Shown piece after piece: positions 43,043 through 52,920 of a stretch of DNA of 64,000 nucleotides. The notes below the pieces were generated by a model. It made no database searches. It saw only the letters and a list, made by a program, of their open reading frames with translations, and was not told the DNA's origin. The DNA comes from Bacteroidota bacterium (GTDB taxonomy: Bacteria > Bacteroidota > Bacteroidia > Flavobacteriales > Flavobacteriaceae), in NCBI GenBank assembly GCA_023387965.1, contig JAEWHE010000041.1, positions 124,001-188,000 of the forward strand, in the 5' to 3' direction. Numbering within the stretch: position 1 is the first letter of the stretch; every line of letters starts with the position of its first letter. The position numbers and the translations under genes were made by a program.

Positions 43043-44254
43043 ATGGAATTTCGTTTTGTCAATCGGTTTAACACCAAACCCAAATTAAAAGGCTACAAAC
43101 ACGCCAAAGAATCTTATTTAAAAAGAATTCGTTGGGCCGTTTCGCTTTTTTATTTCGCCATGGGTTTGTGTTCTGCCACTTGGGCAAGCCGAATTCCCGA
43201 TTTAAAAACTTCGCTCAATCTCACCGAAAGTGATTTGGGAACCATCTTGTTCGCCATCCCGTTTGGACAATTATTTGTGATGCCGTTTTCCGGAAAAATC
43301 GTTACTCGGTTTGGCAGTCACAAAATCCTGATTTTTGCTCTGATTTTTTATGCAATTGTCATGGCAACCATAGGTTTGGCAATAAAACCTTGGCATTTAA
43401 TGTTGGTGCTTTTTATTTTTGGAATGTTCGGAAACCTGAGCAATATTGCCGTAAATACGCAAGGCGTTTACGTTGAAAAATTGTACAAAAAAACCATTAT
43501 GTCGTCATTTCATGGCGCTTGGAGTACGGCAGGTTTTACCGGAGCTTTTATCGGTTTGGCAATGTTAGCGTTTGAAATCGAGCCGTTTCCGCATTTTTTG
43601 GTTTCCACTGCAATTGTGTTTTCGGTCATTGCCTTCAACTATAAATATTTGATCAAGGCGAAGGAAAAAAAGAAGGAAAAATCTGAAAAGAAGAAATTTT
43701 TTGAAAAACCCGACAGCACATTGATTTGGCTTGGCGTCATCGGATTTTGTTGCATGGCAAGCGAAGGTGTTATGTTCGATTGGAGCGGAGTTTACTTCAA
43801 AGACATCGTAAAAGCTCCAGGGGCATTGGTGATTTTAGGCTACACTTCTTTCATGGTCATGATGGCAACCGGGAGATTCTTGGGCGACCAATTTATTCTA
43901 AAATACGGCGGAAAAAAAATCATGCAAATTTCCGGAATCATGATTTCCGTGGGATTATTTACCGCGGTATTTTTGCCGTACCTCATTCCGGCAACGCTTA
44001 GTTTTATGATGGTAGGAATTGGCGTTTCTACAATTGTCCCAACGGTTTACAGTTTGGCGGGAAAAAACACAACCGTTCCTCCAGGCGAAGCTTTGACCAT
44101 TGTTTCCAGCGTAAGTTTCCTCGGATTTTTGATCGGACCGCCGATTATTGGTTACATTGCCGAAGCGTTCGGTTTGCAATTTTCGTTTGCGTTCATTGGC
44201 GTTTTTGGCGTGGTGATTACTTTTTTGGTTTCAAAAATTAAAGCAGTTTCGTGA
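43043..44254 (+). CDS. Major facilitator superfamily permease, YbjJ-like
   Basis: This 403-residue protein has about 12 membrane spans and a basic cytoplasmic loop in the middle (KAKEKKKEKSEKKKFF). FYFAMGLCSATWASRIPDLK in span 1, TRFGSHK in the 2-3 loop and FHGAWSTAGFTGAFIG in span 5 are like the YbjJ/fucose-permease branch. Substrate unknown. It is the last gene of the plus-strand row and its stop is 1 bp from the convergent peptidase gene. Confidence 0.82.
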   Translation: MEFRFVNRFNTKPKLKGYKHAKESYLKRIRWAVSLFYFAMGLCSATWASRIPDLKTSLNLTESDLGTILFAIPFGQLFVMPFSGKIVTRFGSHKILIFALIFYAIVMATIGLAIKPWHLMLVLFIFGMFGNLSNIAVNTQGVYVEKLYKKTIMSSFHGAWSTAGFTGAFIGLAMLAFEIEPFPHFLVSTAIVFSVIAFNYKYLIKAKEKKKEKSEKKKFFEKPDSTLIWLGVIGFCCMASEGVMFDWSGVYFKDIVKAPGALVILGYTSFMVMMATGRFLGDQFILKYGGKKIMQISGIMISVGLFTAVFLPYLIPATLSFMMVGIGVSTIVPTVYSLAGKNTTVPPGEALTIVSSVSFLGFLIGPPIIGYIAEAFGLQFSFAFIGVFGVVITFLVSKIKAVS

Positions 44255-44255
44255 T

Positions 44256-46175
44256 TTATTTCTTTAAAAATTTATGCTGAAAAATACCGTCTGAAGTGAA
44301 AATTTTTATAAAATAAGTTCCGGTTGGCAAAGCCGAAATATCCCATTTTTTTTCGTTTTTCGATTGAAGTACGACTTGTCCGAGTGTATTCAAGAAAATT
44401 GTTTTTTCAACAGAAATATTTTCTAAACCTTCACTAAAAAGTTCGTCAGAAGCAGGATTCGGAAAAAATTTTAATTTATTCGCCAAATCAAAATCTTGCG
44501 TGCCCAAAGTTGCTGTATTATTTCTGGAAATAATGTCAAAATTTGGGTTCACGGAAATTCCCGTAACCGTAAAAGGCACGCTCGCAAAAATTGTCTGATT
44601 ATTGGTTGTGTTTTGCAGAATTAAATCTAAAACTTGTCCACCATTTCCAGTAACTTTCACAGGAACCGGCATCTCAAAAAACGGAACGGAATTGTGTGAT
44701 TGGGTTTGGTTGACCACAAAACGCGCTTGTCCGCCAGTCCAATTTTGCACCGTAATATTGTAACTTGGATATCCTTGCCCATAAATCCAATCGTTGAAAA
44801 ATTCCGTCAAACTTGTTCCTGAAGCAGTTTCGAGGTGGACTTTAAAATCTTCAGTAACGGCATAACCATAAGCCAAATTAGGATCGGCCAAATAATTTTT
44901 TACGGCTTGAAAAAATACAGCATCGCCTAATTTGAAACGCAACATGTGCAAAACCATCGCTGCTTTATTGTACGAAAGTCGGTGACTAAAAATTCTGGAA
45001 ACGTTCTCAGCTTCGGCATCGGTAAGGTAAACGGCGCCACCATTTTGCGACGTAATATTATTAATCACCGATTGTTTCCAACTGTTGAAATTTGTTTGCC
45101 CATCAAAATTTTCGACTACAAGTCCAGAAAGGTAGGTCGCAAAACCTTCGTTGAGCCAAATATCTTTCCAAGTTCCGCAGGTAATTTTGTCGCCAAACCA
45201 TTGATGCGCCAACTCATGAGCAATTAATTCCCGCCCAAAACTTCCCATAAAAGAAACCGTTGTATGTTCCATTCCACCGCCAAGAGCACATTGAGCATGA
45301 CCATATTTTTCGTTCGAAAAAGGATATTTTTCAAATAAATCTTCAAACAAATCCATAATTGGAGGCGTTACCGAAAGACTATTTTGAACCGAAGTTTGCG
45401 TTTCCGGATATAAATAATTGACAATCGGAAATTGGTTTGGAGCCGTTCCTGCCGTTTGCGTAAAAATCGTATAATTGGTTGCGGCAATTGCCACTAAATA
45501 AGCAGGAATTGGATAATTATGTCTGAATCTTGTGGTTTTCGTCCCATTTGGGTTATTGTTAACCGAAGTCTGCAAACCATTTGCAACGGCAACATATTGT
45601 GATGGCGTGGTTAATAAAAAATCCACGCGATCCACTTTGTCGTCCAACGATTGTTTGCAAGGCCACCAATCTTTTGCGCCAAAGGGTTCTGAAAGCGTGT
45701 ACAAACCTGCAACTCCTGCGTGTGTATAAGTGGTAAACGCATTTTCTTCGGTTGAAGGAACGCCTTCGTAAACAATTGAAAGTGAATCTAAAACGTTGGT
45801 ATTTTGCGTGTTTTGCAAATCGATAACCAACTCATTATTAGTGTTTTGAGAAAAAGAAAGTGGATTTCCACGTTGCAAAACTTGTGTTACGGTAAGTTGA
45901 TTGTTGAGGTCAAAAGTAACGCTGTTGAGGTTTTGCTTGGCAACAAAATGAGTAGTAACCGTTCCGGAAATGTAAAATTCTTCGGGGTTGATGTTGAGTT
46001 CTAGTCGATGGTATTTGACGTCGTAATTAGCTGTATTTTGATTTTCGCGGAACGCCAATAATTTTCCTGCCGATTTTCTTTCGGATTCAGCAATGTGTTG
46101 CGTTTCCGCGGGTACATTTTGCGCAAGCGACAGAAAACTTTGGAACAAAGCCGTTAAAAAAATAATTTTTTTCAT
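44256..46175 (-). CDS. M1-family metallopeptidase with T9SS sorting domain
   Basis: This 639-residue secreted peptidase has a Sec leader (MKKIIFLTALFQ, cleavage near SLAQ), an N-terminal beta-saddle, and the zinc site H320-E321-x-x-H324 with E343 (HELAHQ, then WLNEGFATY). A type A T9SS C-terminal domain (about 570-639; FFPNPASDELF to KIFTSDGIFQHKFLKK) follows. The aminopeptidase recognition motif reads GGGMEH where most M1 enzymes have GAMEN, so substrate choice may differ. It would be exported to the surface or medium and digest peptides. It is expressed from the minus strand, convergent with the MFS gene. Confidence 0.92.
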   Translation of the reverse strand: MKKIIFLTALFQSFLSLAQNVPAETQHIAESERKSAGKLLAFRENQNTANYDVKYHRLELNINPEEFYISGTVTTHFVAKQNLNSVTFDLNNQLTVTQVLQRGNPLSFSQNTNNELVIDLQNTQNTNVLDSLSIVYEGVPSTEENAFTTYTHAGVAGLYTLSEPFGAKDWWPCKQSLDDKVDRVDFLLTTPSQYVAVANGLQTSVNNNPNGTKTTRFRHNYPIPAYLVAIAATNYTIFTQTAGTAPNQFPIVNYLYPETQTSVQNSLSVTPPIMDLFEDLFEKYPFSNEKYGHAQCALGGGMEHTTVSFMGSFGRELIAHELAHQWFGDKITCGTWKDIWLNEGFATYLSGLVVENFDGQTNFNSWKQSVINNITSQNGGAVYLTDAEAENVSRIFSHRLSYNKAAMVLHMLRFKLGDAVFFQAVKNYLADPNLAYGYAVTEDFKVHLETASGTSLTEFFNDWIYGQGYPSYNITVQNWTGGQARFVVNQTQSHNSVPFFEMPVPVKVTGNGGQVLDLILQNTTNNQTIFASVPFTVTGISVNPNFDIISRNNTATLGTQDFDLANKLKFFPNPASDELFSEGLENISVEKTIFLNTLGQVVLQSKNEKKWDISALPTGTYFIKIFTSDGIFQHKFLKK

Positions 46176-46217
46176 TTAAAATTTTTCCCAAAGATAAGGT
46201 GGAGAAGCTTCAAAATT

Positions 46218-46949
46218 TTATAAATTTTTAAATTCTTCCGCTTTTTTGAGCAGAAACTCCGTCACGTTCAATTTGTTGCCAAAATACGATGATTCATCAG
46301 CTTTTGGATCTTCGTTACAAAAATCCACAAAAGTCGAGATGTCTTTGTAGGCAATTTTTAAATCATTGGTAAAAAAATCATCGGTAAAATGTTTGTACAC
46401 AAAATCTTTGAAAACTGGCGGCTTGTATTCTGGGGGTGTTTTTTCTTTTTTCGGAAAAATTTTCCCGATTAATTTTCCTACTTCCATAAAATTGACACCA
46501 TTTGTGGTTCCGTTGTAAACAAAAGGATTTGGAGGTAAAACGCTACTTCCGCCAACATCTCCGGGACCTAATTCGGCATAACTTAATCCTGGCATTGTAA
46601 ATTCTTCGTAAACAGTAATTTCGTCTAACAAAATAGGCTTGGGTTTCAAGGAAATTTCGTAAAAATTATTGATTTGGTCCTTGAAAATTTTTTGTACCAA
46701 ATAATCGTATTCTTTTGAAATAAAACCAATTTCGTCGCCGGGATTTGCTTCGATGGTAAAATTTCCCGAAGAATCAGTTAGCACAATTTGTTCCGAAGCG
46801 AGGTTTACGACTTCCACTTTTTCAACCGGAGTGCCGAAATAACTGACTTTTCCGCGAACGGTTTTGGTTTGACAAAAAGCCACAACAGGCAAGAGCAGGA
46901 GGGAGGAAAGTAATTTTGTTTTCACACGAAAAATATTTTGGTAAAACAA
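46218..46949 (-). CDS. Secreted carboxypeptidase-like regulatory domain protein
   Basis: This protein of up to 243 residues has a leader (KTKLLSSLLLLPVVAFCQ) followed by a carboxypeptidase-D regulatory-type beta-sandwich (about 28-105; VRGKVSYFGTPVEKVEVVNL) and a C-terminal part without recognisable domain (VGKLIGKIFPKKEKTPPEYK onward). Similar proteins are common in Flavobacteriaceae and have no known role. A GTG at 46925 would place the leader right at the N-terminus and may be the true start. It lies 42 bp upstream of the M1 peptidase gene and could be co-transcribed with it. Confidence 0.7.
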   Translation of the reverse strand: MFYQNIFRVKTKLLSSLLLLPVVAFCQTKTVRGKVSYFGTPVEKVEVVNLASEQIVLTDSSGNFTIEANPGDEIGFISKEYDYLVQKIFKDQINNFYEISLKPKPILLDEITVYEEFTMPGLSYAELGPGDVGGSSVLPPNPFVYNGTTNGVNFMEVGKLIGKIFPKKEKTPPEYKPPVFKDFVYKHFTDDFFTNDLKIAYKDISTFVDFCNEDPKADESSYFGNKLNVTEFLLKKAEEFKNL

Positions 46950-47040
46950 TTTTAGAGTAAACCCGGAAGCTATAAACCTGCTTTAACGAAAGTTTGTGTT
47001 TTTTCGCACAAAATCAGGGTTTTACGAGCGATGAAATCTG

Positions 47041-47074
47041 TTGGTAAAGTCTTAACATTTTTTGCTTAAATTTG
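47041..47074 (+). promoter_or_regulatory. Promoter of serS
   Basis: TTG at 47041-47043 and a perfect TAAATTTG -7 element at 47067-47074 are 23 bp apart and lie 26 bp before the ATG at 47101. Confidence 0.6.
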
Positions 47075-47100
47075 CTTCCTTAAACTTAAAAAAAAGTTCA

Positions 47101-48372
47101 ATGTTACAGATTGCTCACATTAGAGAAAACCGCGAAAACGTGCTGAAAGCCTTGGCAAAAAGAAATATCGATGCCACGGAAATTGTTGATGCAGCTTTGA
47201 AACTCGACGAACAACGTCGTGCCACACAAGTTGAAATGGACAATGTTTTGTCGGAATCCAACAAGCTATCTAAAGACATTGGCGCGTTCATGAAGGCTGG
47301 CGAAAAATCAAAAGCCGAAATTTTGAAAGCCAAAACCGTTTCACTTCGTGAACAAAGCAAAGAATTATCAGAAAAACTTGACGGTTTTACGCAAGAATTA
47401 AACGAAAAATTATATTCGCTTCCCAATACTCCAGCCGATTTAGTTCCGGAAGGAAAAACGCCGGAAGACAACGTGACGACTTTGCAAGAAGGTGATATTC
47501 CGCAATTGCATGAAGGTGCTTTGCCACATTGGGATTTGGTGAAAAAATACGACATCATCGATTTCGAATTGGGAAATAAAATCACTGGAGCTGGATTTCC
47601 GGTTTACAAAGGAAAAGGTGCCAAATTACAACGTGCGTTAATCACTTATTTTTTGGATAAAAATACCGAAGCCGGTTACCAAGAATACCAAGTGCCGCAT
47701 TTAATTAACGAAGCTTCTGGCTACGGAACCGGGCAATTGCCGGACAAAGAGGGACAGATGTACCATTCTACCGTTGACGATTTATATTTGATTCCAACGG
47801 CTGAAGTTCCTGTAACCAATTTATTTCGTGATGTTTTGTTAATCGAAAATCAATTGCCGATTTTAGCAACGGCTTACACGCCATGTTTCCGCAGAGAAGC
47901 CGGTTCTTACGGAAGTCACGTTCGTGGATTGAACCGTTTGCACCAATTTGACAAAGTGGAAATTGTGAGAATCGAACATCCAGAAAAATCTTACGAAGCT
48001 TTAGAAGGAATGGTAGAACACGTTCGTGGCATTTTAAACGAATTGAAATTACCGTACCGAATTTTAAGACTTTGCGGTGGCGACATGGGTTTCACATCAG
48101 CAATGACGTATGATTTTGAAGTATTTTCAACAGCGCAAGATCGTTGGTTAGAAATTTCTTCGGTTTCTAATTTCGAAACTTTTCAGGCAAATCGTTTAAA
48201 ATTACGTTTCAAAGATAAAGATGGAAAAAACCAATTGGCACATACTTTAAACGGAAGTTCATTAGCATTGCCACGTGTTTTAGCCGGAATTATTGAAAAT
48301 TACCAAACTCCGGAAGGCATTGTCATTCCGGAAGTTTTACGTCCTTACACTGGATTTGATATCATCAATTAA
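47101..48372 (+). CDS. serS: Seryl-tRNA synthetase
   Basis: This is a 423-residue class II synthetase. The N-terminal coiled-coil arm (about 30-110, ESNKLSKDIGAFMKAGEKSK onward) binds tRNA-Ser. The catalytic core has motif 2 CFRREAGSYGSHVRGLNRLH and motif 3 in GSSLALPRVLAGIIENYQ, with the serine-binding TAEVP loop. Length and motifs are normal. It charges tRNA-Ser in the cytosol. Confidence 0.98.
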   Translation: MLQIAHIRENRENVLKALAKRNIDATEIVDAALKLDEQRRATQVEMDNVLSESNKLSKDIGAFMKAGEKSKAEILKAKTVSLREQSKELSEKLDGFTQELNEKLYSLPNTPADLVPEGKTPEDNVTTLQEGDIPQLHEGALPHWDLVKKYDIIDFELGNKITGAGFPVYKGKGAKLQRALITYFLDKNTEAGYQEYQVPHLINEASGYGTGQLPDKEGQMYHSTVDDLYLIPTAEVPVTNLFRDVLLIENQLPILATAYTPCFRREAGSYGSHVRGLNRLHQFDKVEIVRIEHPEKSYEALEGMVEHVRGILNELKLPYRILRLCGGDMGFTSAMTYDFEVFSTAQDRWLEISSVSNFETFQANRLKLRFKDKDGKNQLAHTLNGSSLALPRVLAGIIENYQTPEGIVIPEVLRPYTGFDIIN

Positions 48373-48472
48373 CGAAGATTTAACCTTGGTTTTTTGCCAC
48401 AGCAATGCACTGAAATAACCCGAAAAGCGTTATCTTAGTGCGTTGCTTTTTGCTTTTTTTACAAAATTTAAA

Positions 48473-50263
48473 ATGAAAAAAATTTTCCTTTTATCGGCAT
48501 TGCTGTTTTCGTTGCTTGTTTCTGCGCAAAGCGATCAATTGGCGTTGCAATATTTTGAAAAAGGCGAATTTGAAAAAGCGGCTTTGAGTTATCAGGAATT
48601 GTTGCAAAGCCAACCCGGAAACAGTTTTTATTTTCAAAAATTAATCGAGTCTAAACAACAGTTGCAGCAATTTGGCGAAGCCGAAAAAATGCTCGAAGAA
48701 CGATTTGCCAAATACAAGCAACCCGGAATTTTGGTGGAATTAGGTTATAATTTTCAGTTGCAAAAACATGAAGCTAAGGCTGATAAATACTACCAACAAG
48801 CCTTGCAAACCATTGCCGAAAATCCAAATCACGTGTATTCGGTGGCAACAACTTTTGAAAAAAAATCATTGATTGATCAAGCGCTTGAAGCTTATATTTT
48901 GGCAAAAAAAACCAACGATAATTATAATTATAATTATAATTTTAATTTTCAAATGGCGGTTTTGTACGGTCAACAAGGAAAAACCGAATTGATGATTGAG
49001 ACTTTTTTGGACGAAGCATTTTTAAATCAAATTAATACGGTTCTGATTCAGAATCAGTTAGGAAGGTTTATGAATGATGACGCTTCGGAAAATTTTAATG
49101 TGATGTTGCGAAAATCGCTATTACTTCGGGCTCAGAAAACGCAGGATTTGTATTGGAATCAGTTTTTGAGTTGGTTTTTTGTGCAACAAAAAGAATATGG
49201 CAAAGCGTTTATTCAGGAAAAAGCGATTTACCGCCGCAATCCCGATTCTTTTTCGAACATTGTTTCGCTGGCGCAAGTGGCAATTGACGAAAACGAAATT
49301 GAAACGTCAAACGAAATTTTTGCCTTCATCAAAGAAAATACTCAAGACCGTGATTTGCAGATTTTGGCTGACTTTTACCTTACGCAATCCAAAATAAATA
49401 ATGCCCAAGCGAAAGATTTTCCTTCGGTGAAAGAGGAAATGGATTTGTTGTTAAAAAAATACGGAACAAGTCCTTACACATTGGAATTACAGTTGTTACA
49501 ATCCAATTTTTATACTTTCAAATTAAAACTTCCCGAAGAGGGGAAAAATATTTTGAAGAAAACTTTGGAACTTCCGTTGAATAAATATCAAGCGGCTGAC
49601 GCCAAAATGGAATTGGCAGATATTTTATTATTTGAAGAAAAATTCAATCAAGCATTGATTTATTATTCGCAAATAGAAGAAGATTTAAAAAACGATGAAA
49701 TTGGTCACGAAGCAAGTTTAAAAGCAGCAAAAGCGAGTTATTTCAAAACCGATTTTGAGTGGGCTTTGAAACAATTTAAGGAACTAAAATCGGCTTCAAC
49801 ACAATTGATTGCCAATGATGCTTTGGAACTTTTTTTACTCATCAACGACAACACCGTCGCCGATTCTACGCAAGTGGGTTTGAAGAAATTTGCCCGAGGC
49901 GATTATTTGTTATACCAAAACCGCGATCGGGAAGCATTGGAACAATTTCAAAACATTTTAAAAGAATACAAAGGTCAGGAAATTGAGGACGAAACGTTGC
50001 TGAGAATTGGTACAATTCAAGAAAAATTAGGCGATTTTAATTTGGCTTTAAACAATTTTCAATCCATCATCGAGCATCACAAGGATGGCATTTATGTGGA
50101 TGAAGCACTTTATTTTTCGGCAAAAATTCATCAAGAAAAATTAAACGACCCCGAGAAAGCAAAGGCTTTGTATGAACAAATTATTTTCAACCACCAAGAC
50201 AGTATTTATTTTGTTTCGGCAAGAAAAAAATTCAGGCAATTACGAGGAGATGCGAATCTTTAG
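48473..50263 (+). CDS. Periplasmic TPR-repeat protein
   Basis: This 596-residue protein has a Sec leader (MKKIFLLSALLFSLL, cleavage near VSAQ) and then helical TPR repeats throughout. Clear units include ALQYFEKGEFEKAALSYQEL near residue 25, EALEQFQNILKEYKGQEIED near 490 and DEALYFSAKIHQEKLNDPEK near 545. No catalytic domain is seen. Such proteins act as scaffolds in envelope complexes. The start at 48473 fits the leader. An unusual short run NDNYNYNYNFNFQ (near residue 150) comes from an ATTATA-like microsatellite at 48921-48950. Confidence 0.8.
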   Translation: MKKIFLLSALLFSLLVSAQSDQLALQYFEKGEFEKAALSYQELLQSQPGNSFYFQKLIESKQQLQQFGEAEKMLEERFAKYKQPGILVELGYNFQLQKHEAKADKYYQQALQTIAENPNHVYSVATTFEKKSLIDQALEAYILAKKTNDNYNYNYNFNFQMAVLYGQQGKTELMIETFLDEAFLNQINTVLIQNQLGRFMNDDASENFNVMLRKSLLLRAQKTQDLYWNQFLSWFFVQQKEYGKAFIQEKAIYRRNPDSFSNIVSLAQVAIDENEIETSNEIFAFIKENTQDRDLQILADFYLTQSKINNAQAKDFPSVKEEMDLLLKKYGTSPYTLELQLLQSNFYTFKLKLPEEGKNILKKTLELPLNKYQAADAKMELADILLFEEKFNQALIYYSQIEEDLKNDEIGHEASLKAAKASYFKTDFEWALKQFKELKSASTQLIANDALELFLLINDNTVADSTQVGLKKFARGDYLLYQNRDREALEQFQNILKEYKGQEIEDETLLRIGTIQEKLGDFNLALNNFQSIIEHHKDGIYVDEALYFSAKIHQEKLNDPEKAKALYEQIIFNHQDSIYFVSARKKFRQLRGDANL

Positions 50264-50383
50264 AGAGTTAGGAGTTTGGAGTAGGAAGTTCGGAGTAGGA
50301 AGTTTAAAGTGAGAAATTTCAAAAATCCTAAATCTAAAATCTAAAATCATATATCAAAAATCGAAAAATCTAAAAAAAAAGCT

Positions 50384-50704
50384 ATGATCATTTACAACGT
50401 AACCACAAATATAGACGAATCTGTTCACGACGAATGGCTTCATTGGATGCAACACGTTCACATTCCGGAAGTGTTGGCGACCGGAAAATTTACAAAAGCG
50501 CATTTGGTAAAAGTTTTGGTGGAAGAAGAAATGGGAGGCAAGACTTATTCGGTTCAATTTCACACCGAAAGCCACGACATGCTGAAAAAATATTACAGTG
50601 AAGATGCGCCGAAATTGCGTGAAGATGCCGTGAGAAAATTTGGTGATAAAATGCTGACTTTCAGAACAGAACTTGAATTTATAAGCGAACATATTTCGGT
50701 TTAA
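50384..50704 (+). CDS. DUF4286 family protein
   Basis: This 106-residue ferredoxin-like protein has the pattern MIIYNVTTNIDESVHDEWLH, then HIPEVLATGKF and SVQFHTES, which marks the small DUF4286 family found throughout Bacteroidota. It is soluble, without leader, and of unknown function. It lies between the TPR gene and rsmA in the same direction; both flanking gaps contain degenerate A/T-rich repeats. Confidence 0.85.
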   Translation: MIIYNVTTNIDESVHDEWLHWMQHVHIPEVLATGKFTKAHLVKVLVEEEMGGKTYSVQFHTESHDMLKKYYSEDAPKLREDAVRKFGDKMLTFRTELEFISEHISV

Positions 50705-50798
50705 TTAGATAATTCGATAATTAGAAAATTAGAAAATGATTTTGGCAAAATCCTAAATCATATATCTAAAATCACAAATCATATATTTACAATCCTCA

Positions 50799-51578
50799 AT
50801 GGAAAAAGTAACGGCAAAAAAACACCTTGGGCAACATTTTTTAACCGATGAAAACATCGCAAAAAGAATTGCCGATACCTTGGGTTTCGAAAATTACAAA
50901 AAAGTACTTGAAATTGGTCCGGGAATGGGAGTGCTTACCAAATATTTGCTCGAGAAAGACGCGGAAATTTTTGTGATTGAAATCGATACAGAATCGGTTG
51001 AATATTTGCACAAACATTACAAAAAATTGCACGATCACATTATTTCGAAAGATTTTTTGAAATACAATATCAACGAAGTTTTTAACGGCGAACCATTTGC
51101 CATCATTGGTAATTTTCCGTACAATATTTCATCGCAAATTGTTTTTAGAACGTTAGAAATGCGTCAGCAAGTTCCGGAATTCTCAGGCATGTTTCAAAAA
51201 GAAGTAGCCGAACGAATCTGCGAGAAAAAAGGCAGCAAAACTTATGGAATCCTGTCGGTTCTAGTGCAGGCATTTTACGATGCGGAATATTTGTTCACGG
51301 TGCATGAAAACGTGTTCAATCCGCCGCCAAAAGTAAAATCGGGCGTGTTGCGATTGAGAAGAAAGGAAAATTACACGTTGCCTTGCAGTGAACGACTGTT
51401 TTTCACCGTAGTAAAAACCGCATTCCAACAACGCCGGAAAACCCTTCGCAACAGCTTAAAATCCATGAACCTTTCGGAAAATTTGCGCGAAGACGCTATC
51501 TTTGCACTTCGTCCGGAACAATTGGATTACCAACAATTTATTGCCCTAACTCAAAAAATAGAAGCCGATGCAGTTTAA
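50799..51578 (+). CDS. rsmA: 16S rRNA dimethyladenosine transferase RsmA (KsgA)
   Basis: This 259-residue methyltransferase has the N-terminal KKHLGQHFLTDENIAKRIAD, the S-adenosylmethionine site LEIGPGMGVLTKYL and the catalytic NFPYNISS (the NxPY motif). The C-terminal half has FNPPPKVKSGVLRLRRK and FQQRRKTLRNSL. It dimethylates two adjacent adenines near the 3' end of 16S rRNA during ribosome assembly. Its 3' end overlaps mgtE by 11 bp, so the genes are translationally linked. Confidence 0.97.
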   Translation: MEKVTAKKHLGQHFLTDENIAKRIADTLGFENYKKVLEIGPGMGVLTKYLLEKDAEIFVIEIDTESVEYLHKHYKKLHDHIISKDFLKYNINEVFNGEPFAIIGNFPYNISSQIVFRTLEMRQQVPEFSGMFQKEVAERICEKKGSKTYGILSVLVQAFYDAEYLFTVHENVFNPPPKVKSGVLRLRRKENYTLPCSERLFFTVVKTAFQQRRKTLRNSLKSMNLSENLREDAIFALRPEQLDYQQFIALTQKIEADAV

Positions 51579-52920
51579 AATCAGCAAGGAATTAATTCTA
51601 GAAATAGAAGCATTAATCGAGAGCAACAACCAGCACCAGCTGGAATTGTTACTTCACGACATGCACCATGCTGATATTGCCGAAATTCTGGACGAACTGG
51701 ATTTTGATCAGGCAACTTATATTTTTAAAATCCTCGATTCGGAAAAAACCGCCGAAATCCTCCTCGAACTTGAAGATGATTTGCGTGAAAATATTCTTTC
51801 CAGGCTTTCGCCGAAAGAAATCGCCGAAGAGTTGGACGAGTTGGATACCGATGATGCGGCCGACATTATCGCCGAACTTTCTACCGAAATCAAGAACGAA
51901 GTAATTTCCGAATTGGTCGATGTCGAACACGCCAAGGACATTGTGGATCTTTTGCGTTACGACGAAGACACTGCCGGAGGTCTCATGGGGAAAGAGCTCG
52001 TAAAAGTTAACGAAAATTGGAACGTACTTACTTGCGTAAAAGAAATGCGGGTTCAAGCTGAAAATGTTTCTCGAGTGCATTCCATTTACGTAATTGACGA
52101 TGAAGGAAGGCTCAAAGGACGTCTTTCTTTGAAAGATTTGTTGACAACTTCCACAAAAACGCCAATTTCCGACGTCTATATCCGTAAAGTTGACTACGTT
52201 TCCGTTGATACGGAAGACATTGAAGTCGCGCGAATCATGCAAAAATACGACTTGGAGGCGATTCCCGTTGTCGATGAACTCGGCCGTTTGGTAGGAAGAA
52301 TTACTATTGACGACATCGTTGACGTCATCAAAGAAGAAGCCGACAAAGATTACCAGTTAGCTGCCGGTATCTCGCAAGACGTTGAAGCAGATGACAGCAT
52401 TCTCGAACTCACAAAAGCACGACTTCCGTGGTTGGTTCTCGCACTTTTGGGCGGATTTATTTCCGTTCGACTCTTGGGAGCTTTTAGTGGAGCAATGGAA
52501 AATCACGGCGAACTATTTTTTTTCACACCACTCATTGCCGCAATGGCAGGAAACGTTGGCGTACAATCTTCCGCAATTGTTGTGCAAGGTTTGGCTAACC
52601 AAAGCATCAGCGGATCCCTCTGGAACCGCCTGGTAAAAGAAGTTTTACTCAGTTTACTCAACGGAGCCATGCTCGCCATCATCCTCATCGCCGGAAGCCA
52701 TTTTCTTCTTGGCGTAGGTTACGATTTGGGATTAACCGTAAGCATTTCCCTCATTTCCGTAATCATCATCGCATCCCTCATTGGCACGTTTGTCCCGTTA
52801 TTGCTCAACCGTTTCGGCATCGATCCCGCATTAGCCACAGGACCATTCATTACCACCAGCAACGACATCTGCGGAATTCTTATCTATTTCACTATCGCAA
52901 AAATCATTTTAGGTTTTTAA
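51568..52920 (+). CDS. mgtE: MgtE magnesium transporter
   Basis: This is a 450-residue magnesium channel. The N domain (about 5-125) contains HDMHHADIAEILDELDFDQA, two CBS domains follow (about 135-255; VIDDEGRLKGRLSLKDLL and VVDELGRLVGRITIDDI), and the C-terminal pore domain has five spans (GNVGVQSSAIVVQGLA and TGPFITTSNDICGILIYF carry the pore motifs). The cytoplasmic parts close the pore when magnesium is high. Length is normal. It overlaps rsmA by 11 bp. Beyond it lies a repeat-rich gap. Confidence 0.96.
   Translation: MQFKISKELILEIEALIESNNQHQLELLLHDMHHADIAEILDELDFDQATYIFKILDSEKTAEILLELEDDLRENILSRLSPKEIAEELDELDTDDAADIIAELSTEIKNEVISELVDVEHAKDIVDLLRYDEDTAGGLMGKELVKVNENWNVLTCVKEMRVQAENVSRVHSIYVIDDEGRLKGRLSLKDLLTTSTKTPISDVYIRKVDYVSVDTEDIEVARIMQKYDLEAIPVVDELGRLVGRITIDDIVDVIKEEADKDYQLAAGISQDVEADDSILELTKARLPWLVLALLGGFISVRLLGAFSGAMENHGELFFFTPLIAAMAGNVGVQSSAIVVQGLANQSISGSLWNRLVKEVLLSLLNGAMLAIILIAGSHFLLGVGYDLGLTVSISLISVIIIASLIGTFVPLLLNRFGIDPALATGPFITTSNDICGILIYFTIAKIILGF

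Noticed and set aside
47115..47585. 156-codon minus-strand frame opposite serS
   Set aside because: It lies wholly inside serS, is very Ser-rich as expected from an antisense shadow, and has no promoter.
48921..48950. AATTATAATTATAATT microsatellite as a phase-variation tract
   Set aside because: The run is short, within the TPR gene and in 6-bp steps, so changes in number would keep the frame.
51649..52242. 197-codon minus-strand frame opposite mgtE
   Set aside because: Fully antisense to an intact conserved gene; composition is that of a complementary-strand artefact.
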